64,000 bases of DNA from Camellia lanceoleosa (taxonomy: Eukaryota > Streptophyta > Magnoliopsida > Ericales > Theaceae), in contig CM045762.1 of assembly GCA_025200525.1 (NCBI GenBank), positions 121,336,979 through 121,400,978 of the forward strand, in the 5' to 3' direction. The translations under genes and the position numbers were made by a program. The notes below the pieces were generated by a model. It was not told the DNA's origin, did no database searches, and saw only the letters and a list, made by a program, of their open reading frames with translations. Positions 23,201-34,860 of this stretch are shown here, one piece after another (positions within the stretch are counted from its first letter, which is position 1; each line of letters begins with the position of its first letter).

Positions 23201-23925
23201 TTTGAGTGAATGCTTGGTAACCATTCTTCATAAACAACAACGTTTTTAGGGGAAAAAATTAAAAATAGATTTGATCTAGACTTCCACTCATGGGTATCAA
23301 AATAGTTCCAACAACAAATTGCTACAGGCAGATAGTTTGAAATTCATTTTACAATCATTTCAACTTCAAATTCTTCTCACCATTTAAGATATTGTAAAAC
23401 TTTTCTTTTGCTTTCATCAGATCAAAATCCCTCATTCACAAATATTTGATATCATGGAAGAAAACCACTGTAAATGATCCTAAATCATCAAATCCATAAA
23501 ACTCAAGAAATCAAACTACTTATCAAACCCATTTAAGAAATCAATAACAAATTAAACTCAAGAAATCATATAGATATAACATGTGAAATAGGAACAAATG
23601 AGAGTGATGATGAGGGTTGTGGAACAAAACTCATCGCCGCCGCAATCTCACCTTGCCTCCATCGCGTCACCACCGGAGTCACCGTCACCCGCCATTCTCT
23701 GCATTTCTCCTTCGCCATCGCATCTCTCTGCCTTCTCTTTTGTCTCTCAGTTTGTCTCTCTGTTAGGTTAGGTGAGGGTTGTGGAACAAAATAAATATGA
23801 CAAAGAAGATAAAATAGGGTAGACCAAAAAATTTTGAAAAAAAAAAAAAAAAACTAATCAAAACAACGTTGTTTTGACCTGCTAGAGGAACCACCGCAGG
23901 AAATAGCAGCAGAGGATCTAGACTC
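20287..23925. mobile_element. Mutator-like element, non-autonomous, 3.6 kb
   Basis: The left end GAGTCCAGATTGTCTGC and the right end on the other strand GAGTCTAGATCCTCTGC begin inverted arms that stay alignable for at least 70 bp (TTTCCTGCGG, AAAACRACGT, TTTTGA). More distant similarity extends about 300 bp, including CAGAGAGACAAAC and GGCGATGAG. Flanks are CCTTGCAAT (20278-20286) and TCTTGCAAT (23926-23934), a 9-bp duplication with one mismatch, as expected for Mutator-like elements. The interior is AT-rich with no transposase and no recognised captured gene. A direct repeat around TTCACATTTAG lies at about 21538 and 21719. Confidence 0.6.
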
Positions 23926-23997
23926 TCTTGCAATAGCGATCTATCGTTTTGGCCATGTATTATTCATATATAGAGAAATCTGTGATCGTATACCAAG

Positions 23998-24334
23998 TCT
24001 TCCCTATGATGGCGTGGTACTCTTCCCTATGATGGCGTTGTACGATGATGACACATCCACCACTAAGAAGTCAACTTAGAGGGCAATGAATACTTCTCGA
24101 ACTAGTAGCTTTACTTCTCATAGCCACACTAGGTTGGAAATGGATCCAATCAGTGGGATATCTACTTTTTTTCAAGTTTGCATCTTCTAGGCCAAGTCTT
24201 TTGAGGAGGATGTAGTACATAACCTCCGTCAAGCTCCCTTGGTCTATTAAGATTCTTTTGACTCTGTACCACCCAACTCTTAAAGTCGCTACCACTGTAT
24301 CATTGTGCAGGTATGAGATTCTTCCAAAAAACAA
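23998..24334 (-). pseudogene. Aspartic protease fragment of an older gypsy element
   Basis: The minus strand shows SYLHNDTVVATLRVGW, VKRILIDQGSLTEVMYY and LKRLGLEDANLKK, the usual plant gypsy retropepsin pattern with DQGS at the active-site loop. VDFLVVDVSSSYNAIIG follows after stops. A 23-bp tandem duplication at about 23997-24042 (TCTTCCCTATGATGGCG repeated) shifts the frame. The L1 at 24329 cuts the upstream side. Confidence 0.7.
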
Positions 24335-24343
24335 CCTGCCGCG

Positions 24344-26140
24344 ATGGAAGATAGAGGGTGGAAACCGATTCTACGTAAGCATGGTGGTAAGGGAGGTAGA
24401 AACTCAGATTTGGGTAATGAGATTCATACGATTTTTGTTGATAATTTACCAGAATCTATGGACCCTAAAGGGTTTTATAACATATTCATTAATTATGGGA
24501 TAGTGAAGGATGTGTTCATACCCAATAAAAGGAGAAAGTTGACTAGATCAAGATTTGGGTTTGTCCGATACGCTTGTCTAGTGGCGACGAATATGGCGGT
24601 TCGAAAAGCTCATGGTATCTGGTGCGATAACAGAGCTCTGAAAGTGAAGATAGCAGATTTTGCTCAAGGTAAGGAGGATAACCAGAAATCAGTTACCACA
24701 TCAGTTGGAAGAAGGGCTACTGTCATAACCAGCAGAGTTCCAACTATGGTACAAAGGGGAAAGTCGTATGCTCAAGTATTGAGTGGTCCAGGGCTGGTCT
24801 CAAATCCAAACATCATCATACAAGCTTACGAGGAGGGGAATGGATGGTTATATGACAGTGTGATTGTTCGATTGAAACCTCAAATTCTTGCGGTGGAGTT
24901 CAAAGAGGAATTGAAGATTAGAGGTATGGGCAATGTTCACGTTAGGCATGGAGGGAGGAGAGATGTTGTGTTAACGTTTGAATCAGCAGATACCATGAAA
25001 GAGAAGCTCAAATCAATGGAGGGGTGGATTCAGTCGTGGGGCGAATCAGTGAAGGTATGGCAGTAGGGGATGACTCTTGATCAAGAAAAATATGTATGGC
25101 TCACTTATTATGGGGTTCCCCTGAACCTCTGGAGCAGTAAAACGTTTAATAGCATTGGAAGGGCATGGGGGGAAGTCATAGGAATAGATGAGAGCACATC
25201 CAGGATGACGTCTCTTCACAGTGGAAATGTGAGAATTGCTACTAAGTGCATGGAGTCCATAAGCACAAAAATTATTCTGCGATGTAAGGGGATCGACTTC
25301 CTAGTCAAGGTGTATGAAGAACAGGTGGTGATTTCAAAGGTGATACACAAGCAATGTAAATGTTACAGTGAACAGTCTCTAACGGAAAATTCAAATTCAA
25401 ATGGTGAGGAACAGGATCAAGAGCAGAGATCTGTTGTGGATAGCAAGAAGGGTGAAGATGAGGCTGATGTGGAGGGCCACGTTGGTGGTGTGCTGGACAA
25501 CACAGGTGCTGTAAAGGCTACAGGGCCAAGGGTAGGCTATGATGACCTTCCCGACATTGATGGACATCTGAGGGAGCTAAGCGTGTCTAGAGTTGCGGAG
25601 TCTATCATGTCGATAGGTCAGCTGGATTGCCTGCAGAAGAAATCTTGAGGTAGTGGTCCTGTTCCGGTTCAAAACCAAGGTAACCAGATTTTAGAAGATG
25701 CTGTTGTTACCCCTGGTTTTATGAAGAGTATTAGTGGGCCAGAAAAAGATGCACCTGGGCTTAATATAGAGGTGTTATTAAGTAAGGCCCATGTCCTACA
25801 CTGTGGTAACAATTTGGGCCATAGAGTTTCTGATTTTAGTGATCCAATGGATCAGTTAATAGAGGAGGATGAAGTCCAGAATAACAAGGGCAAGGCTACC
25901 CATGACAGTGTGGCTAAGGAAACTGACGGTGCTGTAACATGCTACATGGCAATGGTTAATCAACAAAGGAAAAATACCTCAAAAGAGAAAGGTAAAAGAA
26001 TGGTGAAGTACCAGAGGAAGAGGAAAGGAAATATACAAATAGGGGTTGGTTCAGTGTTGAACTTCAAGAAAGGGGCTATATTTAGATCGGCTGCTGCAGC
26101 TATCTCTTTGTCCATGGCAAACAAATCAGGTTCTGGCTAG
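24344..26140 (+). pseudogene. L1 ORF1, RRM-containing RNA-binding protein
   Basis: One reading frame of about 599 codons is broken only by two stops, at 25064-25066 and 25646-25648. An RRM lies at about residues 25-105: HTIFVDNLPESMDPKG is RNP2-like and SRFGFVRYA is RNP1-like. The following region (YVWLTYYGVPLNLWSS, FNSIGRAWGEVIGID) is the conserved segment after the RNA-binding part of plant LINE ORF1 proteins. The C-terminal third is acidic then Lys-rich. ORF1 proteins bind element RNA in the RNP. The start is the first ATG after the target duplication and gives the usual MEDRGW-type N-terminus. Confidence 0.85.
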
Positions 26141-26335
26141 TTGCTTCTGACTGAGGTCGAAACGTCTTTGAAGATAGGGAAGTTGCTTGGGCTGAAATGT
26201 AAAGGCAAGGATGAGGAAGTAATTAGTAAATTGATAGAACTAGAAGCTAAGGACAAGGAGGTGCTGGGTCAAAGGGTTAGCAAGGCAGAATAATCTGTCT
26301 GTGCTGTGGAGTTATTGGTGTGTCAACTTGTTTTA

Positions 26336-27062
26336 ATGAAGATCTTATCTTGGAACGTTAGAGGGTTGGGCAAGCCCATTAAAATGAGAAAGATCAAAAA
26401 ACTTCTATTTGAAAGGAAGGTGGATGTGGCCCTGTTTCAAGAAACAAAGAGGCCTGCTATAACTGAGGAATTTGTCAGATCTTGCTGGCCTGGGGATCAG
26501 ATGGCTTATATGGCTGTGGATTCAGAGGGTGCAGCTGGTGGTCTACTGTGTATCTGGAATCCACAGGTGTTTCAACTGCTGGACTGCTGTTGTAACAAGT
26601 ATTTTATTATTTTGTCTGGCACTCTTTTTTCCAGTCTTGCTTGTGTTATTGTGAATGTTTACGGGCCGACTGATGGTGCTAATAGGAAGGGGTTATGGGA
26701 AACTTTGAAAAATTTAAAGAAAAGTTTTATCAATCCTTTGTGCTTAGGGGGTGATTTCAATGAGGTTAGGAAATTATCTGAGAGGGTGGGTTGTTCACAG
26801 AGGTGTGGTGGTATGAAGGATTTTAATGAACTAATTGATAAGTTGGAAGTGTGTGATTTACCAATGTTAGGGCGTAAGTTCACTTGGTGTAACTCTCAGA
26901 ATGGTGTCAAATGGAGTAGGCTGGACAGATTTCTACTCAGTCCAGATTGGATGCAGAAACTTAACTTCAAACTGTGGGGTTTGCCAAGAAGGCTCTCGGA
27001 TCATTGTCCTATTTTAATGATGGAAGATGAAAAAAATTGGGGTCCAAAGCCATTTAGGTCTC
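26336..27062 (+). pseudogene. L1 ORF2, endonuclease part
   Basis: MKILSWNVRGLG opens an AP-endonuclease-like domain. Key motifs are FQETKR (Glu), VNVYGPT, LCLGGDFNEVR (Asp/Asn pair), SRLDRFLLS and the terminal LSDHCPI (Asp-His). All usual catalytic positions look intact. The domain nicks target DNA. The frame ends two codons into the 4.8 kb insert and resumes in phase at 31896. Confidence 0.9.
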
Positions 27063-28877
27063 TGTAGACGTCCCCGAACGCATCCCGGGGGAAGAGAGTG
27101 CGAGTCCCCCCCGTTCTGGTTCGATATTGGGTCACTACAGTTCGAAGGACTCAAATGTCACGGTTCTCAATCTTGAACCAAAGAGTCCAAATCCGACAAA
27201 TCGTTTTGAGAAAACAGATTTTTTGAAAGAAGTGCCAAACATGGACTGCTTCGCCAGATACAGAGTCGCCACCTAAATATTTTAAAATGGGAAATTTAGG
27301 AAACCCTGACTCGGTGCCAAAAGGCCACGTGTCCGTCATCACCAAAGTTGCCTCGGCTCGGGAACTTGGGTACGATTAGGAAGGTCGCCGTGAGCACCCC
27401 GCTTCCGATCAAAGACCGGCCTCTACTAACCATGATATCTGTTTTGAAAACATTGTGAGTTCTTATTAGGTTATTAGCCTAGGTTACTATGTGATCGCCT
27501 GACATACAAGTATAGACTGAATCGCCTGAATTGGAACAAAACATTTCATGTTTGTTTGTTTGAAAATGGTTTGATAGTGCTACCCGCAAGTAGGCTAAGA
27601 CGTGGATTTGCCACCCTCAGGTGGGCTTAGAAAGACGTGATTTTGCCACTATCTAGTGGGCTTAAAACAAACATTTGATGAATTGTCCCACTTCAAATAA
27701 CTCAACCTCCACCCACAGGCATTCAAGGCAGTTATATCACATAAGCACATAGCCTCATGGTAAGCATGCTATTCATGGCAGTCACTCACACGCATGCAAG
27801 GATGCTAAAGCATAAAACTCACTGAGTACTCCATGCCAAAACAGAAAACCGATTAGAAATTATGCATGATCCTAAATATACAGTAATGCCTAATGCAACA
27901 CATACAAAAATGCAAACTATAGCAGGCTCGGCTATTCTAAAGATGGCATATGGAATGCTACAACTAACATGTATTCAATTCGGAATTGAAATACAAATGC
28001 AGTTTGTATGATCTTGAGCAGCAGTGCGTGCAAAAGCAGATGAATGATGCAAACATCTTTGTCATCTTTGTTATGCTAATTGAAATATGCCCTGTATCTA
28101 ACCATCATAAGCAGGTAAATAAAAGGGAAGAAAGACGTGGGGTTGGAAGACATACATCACACTCACCCACACTTATTACAATTATGCCCTCGCGCAGAGG
28201 GTCCGAATGAATAATACAGTTCGAAATAAAAGAATAATACAGATTTCTAATTAATTAACAAATTAATTACAAAAAAGTAAGCGGCATGCAAGCCGGACGC
28301 CTTACTCTTGATGGGTGATGTATCTTTGAAATTTGCTTTGGTGCGAAAATCACAGGATGCCCCAATTAGCCTCTGTTTGCAATATTTCTCGAAATCGTGC
28401 GGACTCAGACTTCTTGATTCTGATTTTCTTTAACAGAGCAGGAAAAGGGCATAGCAATGTATTTCACAAATATATGCATGCCTCGATCCTCGTGCTACCA
28501 ATCACGCATCTCGATGCATGATGGCCGAGGAGTCGGATTGCACAACTCAATATAGGATGAATGCAGATGAATGCTACAACAAAACCTAACTCCATCATGG
28601 GTAATCCGGAGTGTCGGTGACTTGGGAATTGAGACCCGTTCCGTCACTCGGAGTACGAAACATGCCTCGTTTCCCGTGCCCGGACTACTGTCTATCCCGA
28701 ACACAATGCAATATGCATGATGTGCATGAATGCACCTAAAATACAATCCTAGCATGCACAATGCTATGAAAATGAGATGCCTCGAAGTGCATGCATGCGG
28801 ACACGCAAACCGAGACGATGATACTAAAGCATGAAATAACATGAAATATGATATACGATGAGACTAAAGTGAGATGC

Positions 28878-29330
28878 CTCGAAATGCGTGCCCACGGGCA
28901 CGCGAACCGAGGCGGTGACATATAGACATGAAATGGCATACAGAATGCAAATTGGACTTACACTAACATGAGAGAGCCTCAGCCGCACTCACTTAAGAGG
29001 CCGTCGGATAAAAATGAAGTGCCTCGAAATGCGTGCACACGGGCATGTAAACCGATGCAAAGGCATACGCAATGCAAATGACATGGAAAATGCAAATTGG
29101 GCTTACACTAACATGAGAGGACCTCAGCCACACTCACATAAGAGGCCGTCGGATAAAAATAAAGTGCCTCGAAATACGTGCACACGGGCATGCAAACCGA
29201 GGCAAAGGCATACGGAATGAAATGGCACTCCAAAAACAGATTGGACTTATACTAATGTGAGAGGGCCTCAGCCACACTCTCATAAGAAGCCGTCGGATAA
29301 AAATGAAGTACCTCGAAATGCGTCTTGTGG
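28878..29330. repeat. Tandem array, ~145-bp period
   Basis: The word CTCGAAATGCGTG or a close variant starts at 28878, 29023, 29168 and 29312, a spacing of 145, 145 and 144 bp. Each unit also holds ACACGGGCATGYAAACCG, TTACACTAACATGAGAG and AGGCCGTCGGATAAAAAT. A partial relative starts at 28781. Confidence 0.9.
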
Positions 29331-29614
29331 CAATGGCCCTAAGGCATGAAATGGCATGCAAATGAGACGTAGCATATGGCATATGGAAAATGCAAATTTC
29401 AGCAGCCAAAATGATGCAAAACCAGCCCCTGAATTATAGCAAAATCACACCCGATGCCCGAAATGCTATGCTAAGTACCCGAAATGACTTGCAGCTATGC
29501 CAAACATGCACAATATGGACATGAAGTGTAAAGACAGATTCTAGGAAGCCCCTAGACTAGCATTTTTCCAGTACAGAGCAAGGCCAAACAACAATCACAA
29601 GTATGGCAAAAATA

Positions 29615-30571
29615 GCATGCAAAAATGGGGGAAAAGAGGGGAACAATGAAGCAGGTGGTATGTACAATGCCCAAAATGAAAAAAACAGTTCTACAACATT
29701 AAAGAGGGACCAAAAATATGCACATTTACAAGAGATGACATTCCCCAATTCAGTATGTAGATATGCTCAAAATAGCATGCAAAATATGAGCCAACAAAGG
29801 CTATAACATGAGGTATCAAAAGGATGCACCAAACAGCCTAAGACCCTTAACAAAAAATGAAGAATGAGTTATTTCAAGACTGTTTCCAAGCCTGATGAAG
29901 GCTCAAAAACAGAAGCATGATGAGCTAGCAAGGCATGCAAAAATAAGGGGGTATAAGAGGGTATAACATGAAGTACCAAAAGTATTCACCAAATAGCATA
30001 AGACCCTTAACAAAACATGACAAGAAGGAAAAAATAAGGCTCTTTTTAGGCCTGATTAAGGCTGAAATCAGAAGCCAAATAAGCTTAAAAAAGGCATGCA
30101 AAATGGGGCCAAAGAGAGGTACAAAGAGAGGCCATGCATGGAGGCCCCAAACAAGATTGATCCCTTCTACAATGTTGTAGAGGGACCTAAAATAAGCTCA
30201 ATCTCAGTTAATGGCATGCTCAAAATCAGACTTCAAATAGGCTAAAGAAACCATGCAATTTTACGTTAAATTGGGAGAATTACAAAACAAGTGCATGATA
30301 GAACCACCAAAAATGGTTGAGCCCTTCTTCAATGTTTAAGAGGGGCTCAAAATAAGCCCACTCACAGTTTATATCAGGCTCGAAAATGGATCACTCATAA
30401 TCCAAACAAAGCATGCAAAATATTGGCACAAAGAGTGATATTGAAAGAGGTGCATCATAGAGGTGCCAAACAAGGTTGAGCCCTTCTAAAATGTTGTAGA
30501 GGGGCTCAAAATAAGCCTAAAATCAGTAGGGTTCGGAGCCCAAAAAAGAGAGCAAGTAGGGTAAAGAATTG
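29615..30571. repeat. Degenerate tandem array, ~160-bp period
   Basis: GCATGCAAAA-like words fall at 29615, 29775, 29933, 30094, 30251, 30411 and 30571, that is every 157-161 bp. Between them CCTTNNACAATGTT and GGGGCTCAAAATAAGC-like phrases recur. Identity between units is low, so this is an older array than the 145-bp one beside it. Confidence 0.75.
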
Positions 30572-31895
30572 ATGCATAAATGTGCTCAAAAGGGGGAAAT
30601 AGTGACTTACCCTTGAAGATCAAGCTTTTGTTGCTTCTTGGCTTCAATTTGTTGCTTCTTAGCCTCTGAAAAATCCTCCTTTGCTGCTGGAATGGAGGTG
30701 GGGATGGTGAAGCTTAGGGTTGATGAACAAGTGGGCTAGAAACTTGAAGGTTTTTGGAGCTTTTGGAGAGGGAAATGGAGGCAATGGGAGATATGCTCTT
30801 GAGAAGAAAGTTGCTAACCCTAACAAAGAAGGTCAGCCCTTAAATGGGCAAGAAAGGGGTGTAAAGGGAGGAAATGCATCCAAGCTTTCCCTCCCAAAAT
30901 ATCCTCTGAGGCAAAAGATATTTGGAAAAAGCAATTTGGGCAATTTGTAAAAGTGGTCAAAGCGAAGCAGGCGGCCAGTGCTTTTCTTGAAGATGGCCAG
31001 GCCACCCCACCGGTCGGCCAGCCACTCCCCATGGCCGGCCGGCCATGGCCAAAAAATGAAGTGAACAATTAATGGAATGCCACCATATTTTGGTGTCCTC
31101 CAGTGTGTAGAACAAGACCCCATAGTTGGAATTCGGCAACTCACGAAGCAGGAGGCACAACATTCAACTTGAAAGAGAGGCTCAAAAATGAAAATAACAA
31201 TTCTTGGCCGACCACCACCTTTTAGGGTCCTCCCATGTCCCTCATCACAAATATGTAGTCTCGGCCGAAGAAAATATCCTAGGGTGTTCAACATTAGCAG
31301 GAAGTGAGCAAAACGGACTGGGAGGAAACTGGTTTTCGAGACAATTGCTGTCCTCCCACCCTCCAATGATCTTCACGGTGCTAAAAAGAGTACACCCAAA
31401 ATTGAACAAAAACTAATGCAAAATGAATGCTCGGGGCCCAAATCACGCATGATTCGGGGTCAAAATGGCTATAACCGAAAGTGGCGTTCGACCCACGAAG
31501 TGGTATCTGAGACCCAGTGTCCCTCGGTATGGAGTAAATGAGATGCATGCCAAAAACCGAGAAATCGAGATGGTTGGGCGGTCGGCCGAGGCACACGGCC
31601 CGACGGCTCAAAATCGGGAAGCAAGACTCCGAAATGGGCAAAATGGCCTCTGACCACGAAATGTAGCCCACGACCACCGAGAAATAGCCTCTGGGACCCT
31701 CCCTTCCCTCGGGAAAAGCAGAGAAAATCGAGTCTGTTCAAACCGAGGCAAGGCCTGAAGAGAGTTCTAAGTCCGGAGGCGGGGCGCCTGGCCGCGACTC
31801 TGAGACTTCGAGCGAGCCTGATGCAACATCACCAAGCGCTCAATCGGTGACGTCTGAGTCTTAAGGTCGGTCAAAAATGGGGTGTCTACAGTCTC

Positions 31896-34857
31896 TTAAT
31901 GCTTGGTGTCTTCATCCGAATTTTAAGAATTTTGTGCAGAAAGTTTGGGCTGATTCCCATGTCAATGGCTGGGCTGGTTTCAAATGTATAATGAAACTGA
32001 GGGCACTTAAAGCTTCCTTGAAAAGATGGAACATTGAGGTGTTTGGCAAGGTGGATTTTAAACTCAAACAGCTGGAGGAGGAGATACATGTCTTGGATTT
32101 GGTAGCTGAACAAAGAATACTCACTGACGCAGAGAGATCTACACTTAGGGAGTTAAAAGGTGAAGCATGGAAGTTGAGCAAAATGGTTGAATGGTTATGG
32201 TTGCAAAAGTCTAGAGCTAACTGGATGTTAAAAGGTGATAGAAATACTAAATTTTTTCATGTCATGGCCTCCACAAGAAGGAATAGGAATGCTCTATGCT
32301 CAATTGAGGTTAATGGAGTCTTGACTGAAGATCCTATGGAAATACAAACTAAAGTGTTCAATCACTTTCAGAGGCAGTTTTCAGAATCATGGTCTGAGAG
32401 GCCAAGTCTATCTGGTCCTTTCAAGTCCATTGGGGATGAAGAGGCGTGTGTTGTTTTGGAAGCTGAGTTCACAGAATCTGAAGTTGTGGCAGCACTTAAG
32501 AATTGTGATGGGAATAAGGCACCTGGCCCAGATGGTTTTAACCTGATGATATTACAAAAGTGTTGGCAAATAACTAAAGGGGATGTGATGCAGTTCATGA
32601 GTGAGTTCCATACCAACTCAAAGTTGGTCCTTGGTATTAATAGTTCCTTTATAGCCTTGCTCCCAAAAAATGAAAACCCTTCTTCTCTCAGTGATTTTAG
32701 GCCTATCAGTCTTATTGGATCATTGTACAAAGTGCTCTCCAAAGTTTTATCCAGTAGACTCAAAGTTGTTTTAACAAAGATCATTAGCGAGTCTCAATCA
32801 GCGTTTATAGGGGGTAGAAGTATTCTTGATGGTGTTCTGATTGCTAATGAGATTGTTGATGATTGGAAGAAGAAGCAAAAGAAAGGGATTATCCTAAAGC
32901 TTGATTTCGAGAAAGCATATGACTCAATAAATTGGGAGTTCCTTTTCTCCATGTTATCAAACTTTGGTTTTGGATCAAGATGGATCAAATGGATGAAGGA
33001 ATGTGTCTCAACTGCTAAAATCTTTATTTTGGTGAATGGATCACCTACTGCTCAGTTTAGTCCTCAAAGGGGACTTAGACAAGGAGATCCCTTATCTCCC
33101 TTTCTCTTTAATATTGTAACTGAGGGTCTTCATATTCTGATTCATAGAGCTGTCCAGGCTGGATTGATCAAGGGTGTATCAGTTGGGTCAAACGCTCTTA
33201 CTATTACTCATTTGTAATTTGCTGATGACACAATCTTGTTTTGTGAGGCGAAGAGGGAGGAGGTGCTTAACATTAAAAGAATATTAAGATGCTTTGAAAT
33301 CTTGTCTGGGTTGAAGATAAATTATCACAAGAGCGTAGTGTGTGGTGTTGGTATTAATGAAGACCTTACCAAAGATTTTGCTGCCATTCTGAATTGCTTG
33401 CATCATAGGTTACCTTTGAAATACTTAGGGATGCCATTAGGGGTTAATCCAAGGAGGAAAAGGTCTTGGCAACCTGTCATTGATAATTTCAAATCAAAAC
33501 TTGCTTCCTGGAAGCGTAGGCTTCTTTCCTTCGCTGGTCGGTTGACAATGATCAAGTCTGTGTTATCTTCATTACCAGTGTATTACTTATCTTTGTTTAG
33601 AATGCCTGAAGGGGTAGCAAAGGAGATTGATAAAATTCAGTCCAGCTTTCTTTGGGGGGGGGGGGTGATGAACTTAGAAAGAAAATTCATATGATAAAGT
33701 GGGAGGAAATTACGCAAAGCAAAAGTAACGTGGGTCTTGGTATTAGAAAGGTGAGAATAATGAATGAATGTCTTCTTCTCAAATGGTGGTGGAGGTTTGG
33801 GAGCGAATCTGACTCTATTTGGAAACAAGTGATTTTAAGCAAGTACCCACAGCAGGGCGGGTCTAGGTGGCCAGATCAAGATGCAAATTCCAGTTATTCT
33901 ATGGTATGGAGGGACATTTTGAGGGTTGCTATTAAGTGCCCAGAGCTGATGGAGGTCTTTAAGGCCAACTCAAAGATTCATATTGGGGATGGAAGGCTCA
34001 TAAGTTTTTGGCTGGATCAATGGATTGGTAGTGATTGTTTAAAAAATTTATTTCCTAGATTATTCTCTCTGTCTTTGCACAAGGGTGTATCAGTGGCAGT
34101 GATCAAGAGTAGGAGTAATGGAAATGAGGAGTGGGATTTGTCTTTTAGAAGAGCATTGTTCCAATGGGAACTTGAAGAGTTGAGGAGGATGAAGGTATTG
34201 TTACAAAATGCTCCAGAGCTCAGAAATGGTGTGTTAGATAGGTTGCTTTGGGTTGCAAATAGGTCTGGTACCTTTACTGTTTCGTCTGCTTACAAGTGGA
34301 AGGAGTCTCCATCTACTATGCCTGCAAAAGTGGTGGATCTCATCTGGAAGAATGCCGCACCTCCGAAATCGCAGTTCTTAGCTTGGCTAGCATGGAAATG
34401 GAGGATCAAGACTGCTATGTTTTTGCATAGAATTGGAATCCTAGGTGCCAATTCTGATGTTAACTGCGTATTTTGCAGGAATGATAGGGAAATTGTATCT
34501 CATGTGTTGTTGTGCTGCACTTTCAATTGGAGAGTTTGGTCTCATATTATTGGATGGTGGGGTGTATCTTGGGTGCAGCCAGGTTCAGTGGAGGGTCTTA
34601 TTCATTGGTGGACTGGGTTTAGATGCCATAACAGATTAAAGGCAATATGGAGGTTAATCCCATTGGCAGTGCTTTGGTCCTTGTGGAAGCAGAGGAATGA
34701 AATCATTTTTAATGAGGCCCAATTGGATCTTGAAAAGTTGTGCGATCTTATCAAAACACGGATTGCTATGTGGTTCAGAGCCTCTAGCCCTTACTTCTAT
34801 TATTCAGTTGATGATTTGGTGTTCAATTTGCAAAATGTGCAATTCTGTATCATGCAC
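31896..34857 (+). pseudogene. L1 ORF2, reverse transcriptase and C-terminal zinc region
   Basis: The frame resumes with AWCLHPNFKNFV. RT motifs follow: NKAPGPDGFN, FRPISLIGSLYK, ILKLDFEKAYDSINW, RGLRQGDPLSPFLF and then FADD at 33218. A TAA at 33215-33217 stands where the codon before FADD should be. The frame then runs to a 12-G tract at 33654-33665, where it shifts by one, and continues to the stop ending near 34860. The C-terminal zf-RVT motif is CVFC...HVLLCC. The domain makes cDNA from the nicked target. The product is interrupted by the insert, one nonsense codon and one frameshift. Confidence 0.9.
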
Positions 34858-34860
34858 TGA

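Larger units (their letters stand above)
19693..23992 (+). mobile_element. Solo LTR interrupted by a MULE, TSD CCAAG
   Basis: The LTR starts TGTGGGAGCAATTAAGACC and ends GATCGTATA; the terminal CA appears as TA. CCAAG flanks it at 19688-19692 and 23993-23997. Without the inserted MULE it is about 652 bp. TATAAAAG lies at 20121, followed by CTTAGGCATTGAAGGGGC, a phrase like the R/U5 part of many gypsy LTRs, so the strand is plus. The insertion split a protease reading frame on the minus strand, and that frame lines up again when one CCAAG copy is ignored. That supports the boundaries despite the imperfect 3' end. Confidence 0.75.
27063..31890. mobile_element. 4.8 kb LTR-like unit in L1 ORF2, TSD GTCTC
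   Basis: It starts TGTAGACGTCCCC and ends GGGGTGTCTACA, so its termini are inverted copies in LTR style. The perfect duplication GTCTC is at 27058-27062 and 31891-31895. No pol or gag sequence, primer site or internal LTR pair is seen. The best reading is a solo LTR of a large gypsy element. CAGAGTCGCCACC near 27265 resembles a phrase in long Tat/Ogre LTRs, which is an inference from memory of the family. A LARD-type derivative is the alternative. Two tandem arrays occupy its middle. Confidence 0.75.

Noticed and set aside
28878..30571. CRISPR-like regular spacing
   Set aside because: Units of 145-160 bp are repeated as wholes without short repeats and unique spacers, and the genome is a plant's. 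These are tandem repeats.
30720..31741. Overlapping ORFs of 60-177 codons on both strands
   Set aside because: Inside the 4.8 kb LTR-like unit; no conserved domain, and frames overlap on both strands as in a GC-richer non-coding segment.
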